DNA of 9,000 nt from Bog-756 sp036511155 (GTDB taxonomy: Bacteria; Actinomycetota; Acidimicrobiia; Acidimicrobiales; RAAP-2): contig DATCCR010000067.1 in assembly GCA_036511155.1 (NCBI GenBank), forward strand, positions 1-9,000. Reading direction: 5' to 3'. Under the pieces are notes generated by a model. That model worked only from the letters and a program-made list of their open reading frames with translations. It did no database searches and was not told the DNA's origin. Shown here one piece after another: positions 1 to 6,726 of this stretch (positions are counted from its first letter, which is position 1; the number at the start of each line of letters is the position of its first letter). The position numbers and the translations under genes are program-made.

Positions 1-1806
1 GTGGGCGAACATCTGGAGTGGCACGACGTCGATGACCAGTGCGAACAGGTGCTCGGTGGACGGCACCCACAGCACGTCGTCGGCGTGGCGGGCCGTCTCC
101 TCGTCGCCGTCGTTGGCCACCAGAACCACCGACGCGCCACGACTGGTGACCTCGGCGACGTTGGCGATCATCTTCTCCCACACCGGGGTGCGGGTGGCCA
201 CGCCGACCACCACGGTCCCCGGCTCGACCAGGGCGATGGGTCCGTGCTTCAACTCGCCGGCCGGGAAGCCCTCGGCCCGCAGGTAGGAGAGCTCCTTGAG
301 TTTGAGTGCCCCCTCGAGGGCCACCGGGTAGCCGACGTGGCGCCCCAGGAAGATGAAGGACGGCGAGTCCTTGTACCGCTCGGCCACCGCATGCACGGCG
401 TCGGCCCGTTCCATGGCCTCGGCCACCTTGTCGGGCAGCGAGCCCATGGCGGCCAGCAGGCCCCGGGCCTCGGCCGGTGACAGGGTCTCGCGGACTTGGG
501 CCAGGTAGAGGGCGAGGATCTCGAGGGCGGTGATCTGGGCCAGGTGGGTCTTGGTGGCGGCCACGCCGATCTCCGGGCCGGCCCGGGTGTAGAGCACGGC
601 GTCGGCGTCGCGGGCCATGGACGAGTCGACCACGTTGGAGATCACCAGCACCTTGGCCCCCAGGGTCTTGGCCTCGCGGATGGCCTGGAAGGTGTCGACC
701 GTCTCGCCCGACTGGCTGACCCCGATGATCAGGGTGTGCTCGTCGACCACCGGATTCCGGTACCGGAACTCACTTGCGATGTCGATCTCGACGGGCAGAC
801 GGGCCCAGTGCTCGATGGCGTACTTGGCCATGAGGCCGGCGTGGTAGCTCGAGCCACACGCCACCACGAAGACTTTGTTGATGGCCCGGAACTCGTCGTT
901 GGTGAGGTGGACCTCGTCGAGGACCAGGGTGCCGTCGGGTAGCACCCGGTCGAGCAGCGTGTCGGCCACGGCCTTGGGCTGCTCGTGCATCTCCTTGGCC
1001 ATGAAGTCGTCGAAGCCGTCCTTGCGGGCGGCGTCGAGGTCCCAGTCGACGTGCAGCGGGGCCGGCTCGACCGGCTCGCCCTCGACGGTGGTCACCGAGA
1101 TCGACCCGGGCCGCAGCTCGGCCACCCGGTCGTCGTCGAGGATGAAGAAGTCGTGGGTGAGGCCGAGGATGGCCGGGATGTCCGAGGCCAGGAAGGCGGC
1201 CCCGTCGGTCACCCCCATGATGAGCGGCGAGACCCGGCGGGCGGCCACGATGACGTCGGGGTCCTGGGCGTGGACCACGGCGAGGGCGAACGCGCCCCGC
1301 ACCCGGGTGAGGGCGGCCCGCACCGCGTCGGTCAGGCCGTCGTCGGGGTGGGCGGCCAGGTAGGACTCGATGAGGTGGGCCAGCACCTCGGTGTCCGTCT
1401 CCGACTCGAGCCGGTGGCCGTCGGCGATGAGCTCGTCGGACAGCTCGACGTGGTTCTCGATGATGCCGTTGTGCACCAGCGCCAGGTCGCCGGTGCAGTC
1501 GGTGTGCGGGTGGGCGTTGCCTTCGCTCGGCCGGCCGTGGGTGGCCCACCGGGTGTGGCCGATGCCGGCCGAGGGGTGGGCCGGGGCGCCCTCGGTCCGC
1601 TTGACCAGGTCGTCGAGCGAGCGGGTGCCGTTGGCAGCCCGGACCCGCCAGGTGCCGTCCGATGCGGTGGGGCCGACCAGGGCCAGCCCGGCCGAGTCGT
1701 AGCCGCGGTACTCGAGGCGGGCCAGGCCCTCGACCAGGACGTCCAGGACGGACTCGTCACCCCCGTCCGGTCCCGAACTCCTGGTGATGCCGATGATGCC
1801 GCACAT
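1..1806 (-). CDS. glmS: Glutamine-fructose-6-phosphate aminotransferase (isomerizing), missing its last codons
   Basis: GlmS makes glucosamine-6-phosphate from fructose-6-phosphate and glutamine, the first step to UDP-GlcNAc. The window holds 602 uninterrupted codons. The N-terminal glutaminase domain opens with MCGIIG (Cys2 becomes the catalytic N-terminal cysteine), then YRGYDSAG (33-40), HTRWATHG (84-91), HNG (112-114) and ESETDTE (134-140). The isomerase part has two SIS domains with CGSSYHAG (317-324), SQSGET (364-369) and KLKE...GELKHGP (502-523), where Lys502, Glu505 and His521 match Lys485, Glu488 and His504 of E. coli. The visible end, VVPLQMFAH, lies about 23 residues before the usual C-terminus, so the catalytic C-terminal lysine is off the left edge. 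It follows glmM by 106 bases and may have its own promoter. Confidence 0.97.
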   Translation of the reverse strand, partial: MCGIIGITRSSGPDGGDESVLDVLVEGLARLEYRGYDSAGLALVGPTASDGTWRVRAANGTRSLDDLVKRTEGAPAHPSAGIGHTRWATHGRPSEGNAHPHTDCTGDLALVHNGIIENHVELSDELIADGHRLESETDTEVLAHLIESYLAAHPDDGLTDAVRAALTRVRGAFALAVVHAQDPDVIVAARRVSPLIMGVTDGAAFLASDIPAILGLTHDFFILDDDRVAELRPGSISVTTVEGEPVEPAPLHVDWDLDAARKDGFDDFMAKEMHEQPKAVADTLLDRVLPDGTLVLDEVHLTNDEFRAINKVFVVACGSSYHAGLMAKYAIEHWARLPVEIDIASEFRYRNPVVDEHTLIIGVSQSGETVDTFQAIREAKTLGAKVLVISNVVDSSMARDADAVLYTRAGPEIGVAATKTHLAQITALEILALYLAQVRETLSPAEARGLLAAMGSLPDKVAEAMERADAVHAVAERYKDSPSFIFLGRHVGYPVALEGALKLKELSYLRAEGFPAGELKHGPIALVEPGTVVVGVATRTPVWEKMIANVAEVTSRGASVVLVANDGDEETARHADDVLWVPSTEHLFALVIDVVPLQMFAH

Positions 1807-1814
1807 GGATGGTC

Positions 1815-1820
1815 ACGCTA
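1815..1820 (-). promoter_or_regulatory. Candidate -10 element of a leaderless glmS promoter
   Basis: TAGCGT fits TANNNT and ends eight bases before the glmS ATG, so transcription would start within a base or two of the ATG. No Shine-Dalgarno sequence precedes glmS and no good -35 is visible, both common for leaderless actinobacterial genes. The remainder of the 106-base glmM-glmS gap holds a 6-bp inverted repeat, CCCCGG/CCGGGG (1866-1887), without a T tract. This is a motif-only proposal. Confidence 0.35.
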
Positions 1821-1912
1821 CCCGCCGGACGTCCCCGCCGGGAGTGGTGGGAGCGTCCCGTAGTCCCCCGGTGATGCGACTCCGGGGTGCGTGACGCCCT
1901 CCGGTGGGCACC

Positions 1913-3337
1913 TCAGACCGCGGAGTCGAGCCCCACGCCGAGGGCCTCGGCCTCGGCGGCCGCCCGTTCCTCGTCCCGGGCCCGGGCCGCTTCGAGCAAC
2001 TCGTGCTCGATGAGGGTGTGCAGGCGCTCGGCCGTTGCCTCGGCCACCCCGGGCTCGGTGCTCTCCACCATCACCCGGACGACCGGCTCGGTCCCGCTGG
2101 GCCGGACCAGGACCCGCCCGGTGTCCCCCATGGCGGCGGCCTCCTGCTCGACGGCCATGGTGATGGCCGCCACCTCCCCGTACAGCGAGGTGTCCACGCC
2201 GCGCACGTTGACCAGCGTCTGGGGCACGGCCTCGATGAAGCCGTCCAGCAGCTCGACGAGCGACGAACCGGTGCGGGCCAGCAGGTCGGCCAGGACCAGG
2301 CCGGTCAGCAGGCCGTCGCCGGTGGTGGCCAGGCGTCGGAAGATGATGTGGCCGGACTGCTCGCCCCCGAGCGAGAAGCCCTCCTTGTCGATGGCGGCCA
2401 GCACGTGCCGGTCGCCGACGTCGGTCTCCTTGACGTGGATGCCCAGCTGCTCCATGGCCCGGCGGAACCCGAGGTTGGTCATCACGGTGACGACCACGGT
2501 GTTGCCGGCCAGCTGACCGCGGTCGGCCAGATCACGGGCGAACAGGGCCAGGAGGGAGTCGCCGTCGACCAGGGTGCCGTTCCCGTCCACGGCGAGCATG
2601 CGATCGGCATCGCCGTCGAGGGCGAGGCCCAGATGCGCGCCGTGCTCGACGACGGCCCTGCTCAGCAGCTCGACGGACGTCGAGCCGCAGCCGGCGTTGA
2701 TGTTGGTGCCGTCCGGGTCGCACCCGATCGCCACCACCTCGGCACCCAGCTGCTCGAACACGGCGGCGGCCAGATCCGACGCGCTGCCGTTGGCGCTGTC
2801 CACCACCACGCGGAGCCCCTCGAGCCGGCGCCCGTCGAGGGCCCCCGCCAGGTACTCCACGTAGGCGGCCCCGAGGTCGGGCTCGGTGCGGATGGTCCCC
2901 ACCCCATGCCCCTCGAGGGGACGGGGGCCCTTGACTGTCGGGTCGAGGACACGGTGGAGCTCGTCCTCGATGGCCAGCTCGGCGTCCTCGCCGAGCTTGG
3001 TCCCCCCGGCCCCGAACAGCTTGATGCCGTTGTCGCCGAACGGGTTGTGGGAGGCCGAGATGACGACGGACGGGAGGTCGCGCCGGACCGACAGCCAGGC
3101 CAGGGCCGGCGTGGGGAGGACCCCCACGTCGACCACGTCGGCACCCTCGCTGGCCAGGCCCGCCCCGAGGGCGGCCTGCAGCATGGGGCCGGACTTGCGC
3201 GTGTCTCGGCCGATCAGGAAGGTGGTGGCGGTGATGGTCCGCGCCACGGCGCGTCCCAGAGCCAGGACCAGCTCAGGAGTGAGCTCGGTGTTGGCACTTC
3301 CCCGGACTCCGTCGGTGCCGAACCAGGTCCGGGCCAC
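1913..3337 (-). CDS. glmM: Phosphoglucosamine mutase
   Basis: GlmM interconverts glucosamine-6-phosphate and glucosamine-1-phosphate, the step after GlmS on the way to UDP-GlcNAc and peptidoglycan. The 474-residue protein starts ARTWFGTDGVRG, as the family does. It carries the phosphoserine motif ISASHNP (93-99, Ser96), the metal-binding loop DGDADR (241-246), the sugar-binding motif GGEQSGH (324-330) and the phosphate-binding motif RPSGTEPVVRVM (412-423). The start is GTG, four bases after the rpsI stop and without a clear ribosome binding site, implying coupling to rpsI. About 25-30 Ala/Glu-rich residues (from about 446) extend past the usual end near residue 445. The substrate assignment rests on the motifs and on glmS being the next gene. 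Confidence 0.96.
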   Translation of the reverse strand: MARTWFGTDGVRGSANTELTPELVLALGRAVARTITATTFLIGRDTRKSGPMLQAALGAGLASEGADVVDVGVLPTPALAWLSVRRDLPSVVISASHNPFGDNGIKLFGAGGTKLGEDAELAIEDELHRVLDPTVKGPRPLEGHGVGTIRTEPDLGAAYVEYLAGALDGRRLEGLRVVVDSANGSASDLAAAVFEQLGAEVVAIGCDPDGTNINAGCGSTSVELLSRAVVEHGAHLGLALDGDADRMLAVDGNGTLVDGDSLLALFARDLADRGQLAGNTVVVTVMTNLGFRRAMEQLGIHVKETDVGDRHVLAAIDKEGFSLGGEQSGHIIFRRLATTGDGLLTGLVLADLLARTGSSLVELLDGFIEAVPQTLVNVRGVDTSLYGEVAAITMAVEQEAAAMGDTGRVLVRPSGTEPVVRVMVESTEPGVAEATAERLHTLIEHELLEAARARDEERAAAEAEALGVGLDSAV

Positions 3338-3341
3338 CGGG

Positions 3342-3734
3342 CTACCGCTTCGAGTACTGGGGAGCCTTGCGGGCCTTCTTCAGGCCGTACTTCTTCGACT
3401 CCTTCTCCCGTGAGTCGCGGGTGAGGAAGCCGGCCTTCTTGAGGGCACCGCGCAGCTCGGGGTCGAGCTCGCACAGGGCCCGGGCGATGCCGAGACGGAA
3501 GGCCCCGGCCTGGCCCGACACGCCGCCGCCGTCGATGGTGACGTCGATGTCCCACGACTCGGTGTGCTCGGTCAGGCGCAGCGGCTCGGTCACGATCATG
3601 CGGTGGGTGGCCGAGGTGAAGTACTCCTCGAACGTGTGCCCGTTGCAGGTGATGGCACCCTCGCCGGTGCGGAAGCGCACCCGTGCGACGGCCTGCTTGC
3701 GGCGTCCGGTGGTCTGGCAGATGGGGGCAGTCAC
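3342..3734 (-). CDS. rpsI: 30S ribosomal protein S9
   Basis: S9 sits in the 30S head; its basic C-terminal tail reaches the P-site tRNA. The 130-residue product has TGRRKQAVARVRFRTGEG (9-26), NGHTFEEYF (31-39), GGGVSGQAGAFRLGIARAL (69-87), LTRDSREKESKKYGLKKARK (104-123) and the invariant ending YSKR. The GTG start is preceded by AAGGAA at six bases. It pairs with rplM upstream. Its stop codon is only four bases before the glmM start, so glmM is very probably on the same transcript and translated by ribosomes finishing rpsI. Confidence 0.98.
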   Translation of the reverse strand: MTAPICQTTGRRKQAVARVRFRTGEGAITCNGHTFEEYFTSATHRMIVTEPLRLTEHTESWDIDVTIDGGGVSGQAGAFRLGIARALCELDPELRGALKKAGFLTRDSREKESKKYGLKKARKAPQYSKR

Positions 3735-3780
3735 TGGTGGTTCCTTCGCTTCGTGCGGTAGTTGGGGGATCCGGCGTCGC

Positions 3781-4248
3781 TCACGCGCCGCTGCGGGCGG
3801 ACGCCGTGCGGCGTGCCCCGGGGATCTCCATCGGGACGGGGGCCTGGGCGACGTGAGGGTGCTCTTCCCCGCGGTAGACCTTGAGCTTGGTGCCCATCTG
3901 GCGGCCGAGGCGGTTCTTCGGCAGCATGCCGCGGATGGCGTCGCGGACGACGTCGTCGGCCCGCTCGACCATCAGGTCGGCGTAGCTGGTGGCCGTCAGG
4001 CCGCCCGGGTAGCCGGAGTGGCGGTAGGACATCTTGGAGTCGGCCTTGCCCGAGGTCAGGACGACCTTGTCGGCGTTGATCACGATGACGTGGTCGCCGG
4101 AGTCGACATGGGGGGCGAAGGTGGGCTTGTGCTTGCCGCGGAGCACCGCGGCCACCTCGGTGGCGAGGCGACCGAGCACCAGGCCGTCGGCGTCGACGAT
4201 GTGCCAGGCGCGGGTGATGTCATCGGGCTTCGGTGAGAACGTGCGCAA
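3781..4248 (-). CDS. rplM: 50S ribosomal protein L13 (TTG start)
   Basis: L13 binds 23S rRNA early in assembly of the large subunit. From the TTG start the product is 155 residues: RTFSPKPDDITRAWHIVDA, then GLVLGRLATEVAAVLRGKHK (22-41), DHVIVINADKVVLTSGK (52-68), YRHSGYPGGL (75-84), GMLPKNRLGRQM (107-118) and KLKVYRGEEHPHVAQAPVP (121-139). The start is fixed by AAGGAA five bases upstream and by the family N-terminus; an uninterrupted frame runs on to 4755 but covers the promoter and part of truA and is not family-like. The tail after PVPMEI (about 13 residues, Ala/Arg/Ser-rich) is longer than usual. rpsI follows after 46 bases, the standard L13-S9 pair. Confidence 0.97.
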   Translation of the reverse strand: MRTFSPKPDDITRAWHIVDADGLVLGRLATEVAAVLRGKHKPTFAPHVDSGDHVIVINADKVVLTSGKADSKMSYRHSGYPGGLTATSYADLMVERADDVVRDAIRGMLPKNRLGRQMGTKLKVYRGEEHPHVAQAPVPMEIPGARRTASARSGA

Positions 4249-4253
4249 CGGAG

Positions 4254-4259
4254 TTCCTT
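4254..4259 (-). promoter_or_regulatory. Ribosome binding site that decides the rplM TTG start
   Basis: AAGGAA is followed by five bases (CTCCG) and then TTG (4246-4248). The next residues are RTFSPKPDD, the normal beginning of L13. The frame stays open upstream but without family similarity, so this site fixes the start at TTG. Confidence 0.75.
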
Positions 4260-4282
4260 GTTCGGTGGTGTCGGGTGTCGGG

Positions 4283-4296
4283 GCACCTGCAGGTGC
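4283..4296. repeat. Perfect 14-bp palindrome in the rplM leader
   Basis: GCACCTGCAGGTGC is a perfect inverted repeat without a loop, 35 bases before the rplM start codon. With no loop it would form a poor RNA hairpin, so if functional it is more likely a site for a dimeric DNA-binding protein, or a site where two RNAs pair. A short tandem repeat (CCGACAC twice) follows at about 4268-4281. No function is shown. Confidence 0.4.
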
Positions 4297-4322
4297 GGGG
4301 CCTCGGGAGTGGGCGACCGGTG

Positions 4323-4365
4323 GGGACTGATGCTCAGCTCCCGACTGGCCGGGGCCCGACCCGGC
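4323..4365 (-). promoter_or_regulatory. Two consecutive hairpins in the rplM leader
   Basis: Just after the inferred transcription start come two stems. The first (4348-4365) pairs GCCGGG with CCCGGC around a six-base loop. The second (4323-4342) pairs GGGA with TCCC and CTGA with TCAG, with one bulged G and a GCA triloop. Ribosomal protein leaders often carry such structures for autoregulation by a ribosomal protein. I cannot match this one to a known family, so the role is inferred from position only. Confidence 0.4.
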
Positions 4366-4373
4366 GACCTCCC

Positions 4374-4402
4374 ACACTAGGTCGGATGGGGCCGACGGGC
4401 AA
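4374..4402 (-). promoter_or_regulatory. Candidate sigma70-type promoter of rplM-rpsI-glmM
   Basis: On the minus strand, TTGCCC (4397-4402, four of six matches to the -35 consensus) and TAGTGT (4374-4379, a good actinobacterial -10) are exactly 17 bases apart. Transcription would start near 4367, about 119 bases before the rplM TTG. A GC-rich hairpin just upstream (4404-4422, CCGCC/GGCGG) could end transcripts coming from truA, but it lacks a T tract. The promoter suggests rplM-rpsI is a separate unit from the alpha operon. Confidence 0.55.
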
Positions 4403-4445
4403 GCCGCCCGGCGGGTCGGCGGACCGGCCGCACGATCGGGTCGGG

Positions 4446-5336
4446 TCAGTAGCGGACGGCCATCAGGGTGAGTCCGTGGGGAGGCGCCGGCTGGCCGGCC
4501 TGGGACCGGTCGGCGGAGCGGAGGATGTGGAGCATGTCGGAGGGGCGCTTCTTGCCCCGGCCCACGTCGACCAGGGTCCCGACCAGGGAGCGGACCATCT
4601 GATGGCAGAAGGCGTTGGCCTCGATCTCGAAGGCCAGCAGGTCCCCCACCACCGGGGCGAGGGACGCACCGGTGGTCGTGCCCCGCTCGGCCTTCCCGAG
4701 GTCCGAGGTCCCGGCCGTGCGGGCCGTGGTCGGGCGGCCGTCCAGCTTGGTCCACCGTGCGTCGAGCACCCGGCGCGGGATCGGGTCGTCGGGCGTGGTG
4801 CCCGGGACCCGGCGGCAGAAGGCCCGGAAGTCGTGTTCGCCGAGGAGCGCGTCGGCCGCTGCCACCATGGCCCGGAGGTCGAGGGGGTCGGGCACGTGCC
4901 AGGTCAGCCCGGCCAGCAGCGGGTCGGCCACCGGGGCGTTGACCACCAGGTAGCGGTACCGGCGGGCGGTGGCCGAGTGGCGGGCGTCGAAACCCTCGGG
5001 GGCGATCCCGGCCTCACGGACCACGATGGACGGCCCCATCTGGCTGTTGCACGACTTGATCAGGGCGGCCGGCTCGAGGGCGTCCGAGCGTTCCGCGGGC
5101 ACGTCGAAGTGGACGACCTGGTCGAGGGCGTGGACACCGGAGTCGGTGCGGCCGGCACAGGTAAGGGTGACGGGCGTGCGGGCCACCCGGGACAGCGCCT
5201 CGGACAGTGCACCGGCGACGGTGGACAGCCCTTCCTGTGCGGCAAAGCCGTGGAAGCCGGAGCCGTCGTAGGCCACCCGCAGGCGCCACCGGACGGTCCC
5301 TCGGTCACGCCCCCCGGGATCGGGGGGCGTGCTCAC
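4446..5336 (-). CDS. truA: tRNA pseudouridine synthase A
   Basis: TruA isomerises uridines 38-40 in the anticodon arm of many tRNAs. The 296-residue product shows VAYDGSGFHGFAAQ (21-34), the catalytic motif GRTDSGVHALDQVVHF (62-77) with catalytic Asp65, then FDARHSATARRYRYL (116-130), HDFRAFCRR (168-176) and IEANAFCHQMVRSLVGTLVD (238-257). The GTG start overlaps the rplQ stop (GTGA) and lacks its own Shine-Dalgarno, so expression is probably coupled. The first 15 residues (Pro/Gly/Asp-rich) precede the conserved domain and are encoded by a very stable hairpin; no better downstream start is available. About 30 residues (198-230, rich in Thr, Ala and Gly) look like an insertion compared with E. 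coli TruA. Its place right after rplQ is normal for actinobacteria. Confidence 0.97.
   Translation of the reverse strand: MSTPPDPGGRDRGTVRWRLRVAYDGSGFHGFAAQEGLSTVAGALSEALSRVARTPVTLTCAGRTDSGVHALDQVVHFDVPAERSDALEPAALIKSCNSQMGPSIVVREAGIAPEGFDARHSATARRYRYLVVNAPVADPLLAGLTWHVPDPLDLRAMVAAADALLGEHDFRAFCRRVPGTTPDDPIPRRVLDARWTKLDGRPTTARTAGTSDLGKAERGTTTGASLAPVVGDLLAFEIEANAFCHQMVRSLVGTLVDVGRGKKRPSDMLHILRSADRSQAGQPAPPHGLTLMAVRY
5306..5331 (-). repeat. Perfect 10-bp inverted repeat (stable hairpin) just inside the truA start
   Basis: On the transcript, CACGCCCCCC and GGGGGGCGTG form a perfect 10-bp stem around the six-base loop GATCCC. It begins two bases after the truA GTG start codon and three bases before the end of the stop codon's immediate context, so it occupies codons 2-11 of truA. 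Nine of the ten pairs are G-C. No T tract follows, so it is not a classic intrinsic terminator. Likely effects are reduced truA initiation, dependence on ribosomes leaving rplQ, or an RNA-processing or pausing site; all are inference. Confidence 0.8.
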
Positions 5337-5686
5337 ACCAGTTCGATGCGAGCCATCGGGGCGTTGTCGCCCTGACGGTTGCCCAGCTTGAGGATGCGGG
5401 TGTAGCCACCCGGGCGCTCGGCGTAGCGGGGACCGACCTCGTCGAACAGCTTGTTGGCCATGTCCTTGTCACGGATGAAGGCGACCACGTGGCGCTGGCG
5501 GGCGACCCCGCCCTTGGCGGCGGCGGTGATGACCTTCTCGGCCACCGGGCGCAGGGCCTTGGCCTTGGCCTCGGTGGTGACGAGGTACTCGGCGGCGATG
5601 AGCGACGCGACGAGGTTGCCCATCATGGCCTTCTGGTGTGCGGCACTGCCGCCGAAGCGGCGGCCCTTCTTGGGGGTTCCGAGCAT
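5333..5686 (-). CDS. rplQ: 50S ribosomal protein L17
   Basis: L17 lies near the polypeptide exit tunnel of the large subunit. The 117-residue product has the conserved N-terminal block KKGRRFGGSAAHQKAMMGNL (6-25), the segment TTEAKAKALRPVAEKVIT (37-54), and the ending GGYTRILKLGNRQGDNAPMA (93-112) plus RIELV. It begins with ATG after GAGG overlapping the rpoA stop codon. Its own stop overlaps the truA start in the sequence GTGA, so truA translation probably depends on ribosomes finishing rplQ. Nothing in the protein is unusual. Confidence 0.98.
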   Translation of the reverse strand: MLGTPKKGRRFGGSAAHQKAMMGNLVASLIAAEYLVTTEAKAKALRPVAEKVITAAAKGGVARQRHVVAFIRDKDMANKLFDEVGPRYAERPGGYTRILKLGNRQGDNAPMARIELV

Positions 5687-5695
5687 GGGGGGACC

Positions 5696-6634
5696 TCAGT
5701 CCTTGACACGCAGGGCCAGGCCCCGCTCGTCGAGCTTCTGGAGCACCTCGTCGAGCGACTTCTGCCCGAAGTTGGTGATGTTGAGGAGATCGTCGAGGGT
5801 CCGGTCGACCAACTCGCCGATGGTGTTGATCTGGGCCCGCTTGAGGCAGTTGCGGGGACGCTCGGTGAGGTCGAGGTCCTCGATGCGCAGATCGAGATCG
5901 GGCGAGGCCGACGACTGGGGGCCGGTGACGCTCAGCTCGAGACCCATGGGCTCGTCCTCGAGGTCGGCCACCAGGCCGACCAGGGTCCTCAGGGTGTCGC
6001 CCGCCGAGGCCAGGGCCTCACGGGGGGTGAGTGAACCGTCGGTCTCGATCTCGATGACCAGGCGGTCGAAGTCGGTGGACTGCTCGACCCGCACGGGCTC
6101 CACGGTGAAGGCGACCCGGCGCACGGGCGAGAAGATGGCGTCGACCGGGATGACCCCGATGGCGCCGGTGCCCTTGTTCTTGTCGGCCGACAGGTAGCCG
6201 CGGCCGCGCTCCACGGTCAGGTCCACGGCGATGTGGCCCTTCGAATTGAGGGAGGCGATGTGCTGGTCGGGGCTGAGCACCTCGACGTCCGAGGTGAGCT
6301 GGATGTCGCCGGCGGTGGCCGCACCAGGACCCCGCTTGTCGAGGCGGATGGTCACCGGCTCGTCGCTGTGGACCTTGAACAGCAGGTCCTTCAAGTTGAG
6401 GATGATGTCGGTCACGTCCTCCTTCACGCCCGGCAGGGTCGTGAACTCGTGGAGGGCCTCATCGAAGCGGACCTGGGTGATTGCCGCGCCGGGGATCGAC
6501 GACAGCAGCGTGCGCCGTAGCGAGTTGCCGAGCGTGTGGCCGAAGCCCGGGTCGAGTGGGCCGACCGCGAACTTCTGGCGGTTGTCCTCTTCTTCGCCGA
6601 TTGCTTCGACGATGGGTCGCTGGATGATGAGCAT
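5696..6634 (-). CDS. rpoA: DNA-directed RNA polymerase subunit alpha
   Basis: The alpha dimer nucleates assembly of RNA polymerase and contacts UP elements and activators. The 312-residue protein has the N-terminal assembly domain (about 1-228), including GFGHTLGNSLRRTLLSS (30-46) and ERGRGYLSA (142-150), a short acidic linker (about 229-248), and the C-terminal DNA-binding domain with LTERPRNCLKRAQINTIGEL (256-275) and NFGQKSLDEV (288-297). Arg259, Asn262, Cys263 and Lys265 line up with Arg265, Asn268, Cys269 and Lys271 of the E. coli domain, so UP-element binding should be intact. The ATG start follows GAGGAG. The stop codon lies nine bases before rplQ, and the rplQ ribosome binding site GAGG begins inside it (TGAGG), suggesting coupling. 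Confidence 0.99.
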   Translation of the reverse strand: MLIIQRPIVEAIGEEEDNRQKFAVGPLDPGFGHTLGNSLRRTLLSSIPGAAITQVRFDEALHEFTTLPGVKEDVTDIILNLKDLLFKVHSDEPVTIRLDKRGPGAATAGDIQLTSDVEVLSPDQHIASLNSKGHIAVDLTVERGRGYLSADKNKGTGAIGVIPVDAIFSPVRRVAFTVEPVRVEQSTDFDRLVIEIETDGSLTPREALASAGDTLRTLVGLVADLEDEPMGLELSVTGPQSSASPDLDLRIEDLDLTERPRNCLKRAQINTIGELVDRTLDDLLNITNFGQKSLDEVLQKLDERGLALRVKD

Positions 6635-6644
6635 GCGTGTGTGG

Positions 6645-6650
6645 CTCCTC
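6645..6650 (-). promoter_or_regulatory. Ribosome binding site of rpoA in a 92-base gap
   Basis: GAGGAG lies ten bases before the rpoA ATG. The gap between rpsD and rpoA (6635-6726) is the longest inside the alpha operon. It is rich in A and C, with little evident secondary structure and no convincing promoter, so rpoA is probably cotranscribed with rpsD. Confidence 0.65.
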
Positions 6651-6726
6651 GGCAGGTGGTGCGCAGGTTCGGTCTGGGTCGGTGTCTACGTGTGTCGGGT
6701 GGTGCGGTCGGCGGCGCCGGGTGCGG

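Noticed and set aside
1866..1887. Inverted repeat after glmM as a terminator
   Set aside because: The stem is only six base pairs with a ten-base loop and no T tract; it is noted under the glmS upstream region only.
1904..3424. Long plus-strand open frame (506 codons) opposite glmM
   Set aside because: It mirrors glmM in GC-rich DNA, has the Gly/Val/His/Asp-rich composition of an antisense frame, no recognisable motif, and conflicts with a fully conserved gene.
3781..4755. 324-codon reading of rplM extending into truA
   Set aside because: Similarity to L13 begins only after the TTG at 4246-4248, which has a well-spaced ribosome binding site; the extension covers a promoter and truA.
4233..5375. 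Plus-strand open frame (380 codons) opposite truA
   Set aside because: It is an antisense shadow of a well-conserved gene with no family features. The same applies to the plus-strand frames at 985-1863, 3367-4236, 5207-6034, 6637-7500 and 7779-8384.
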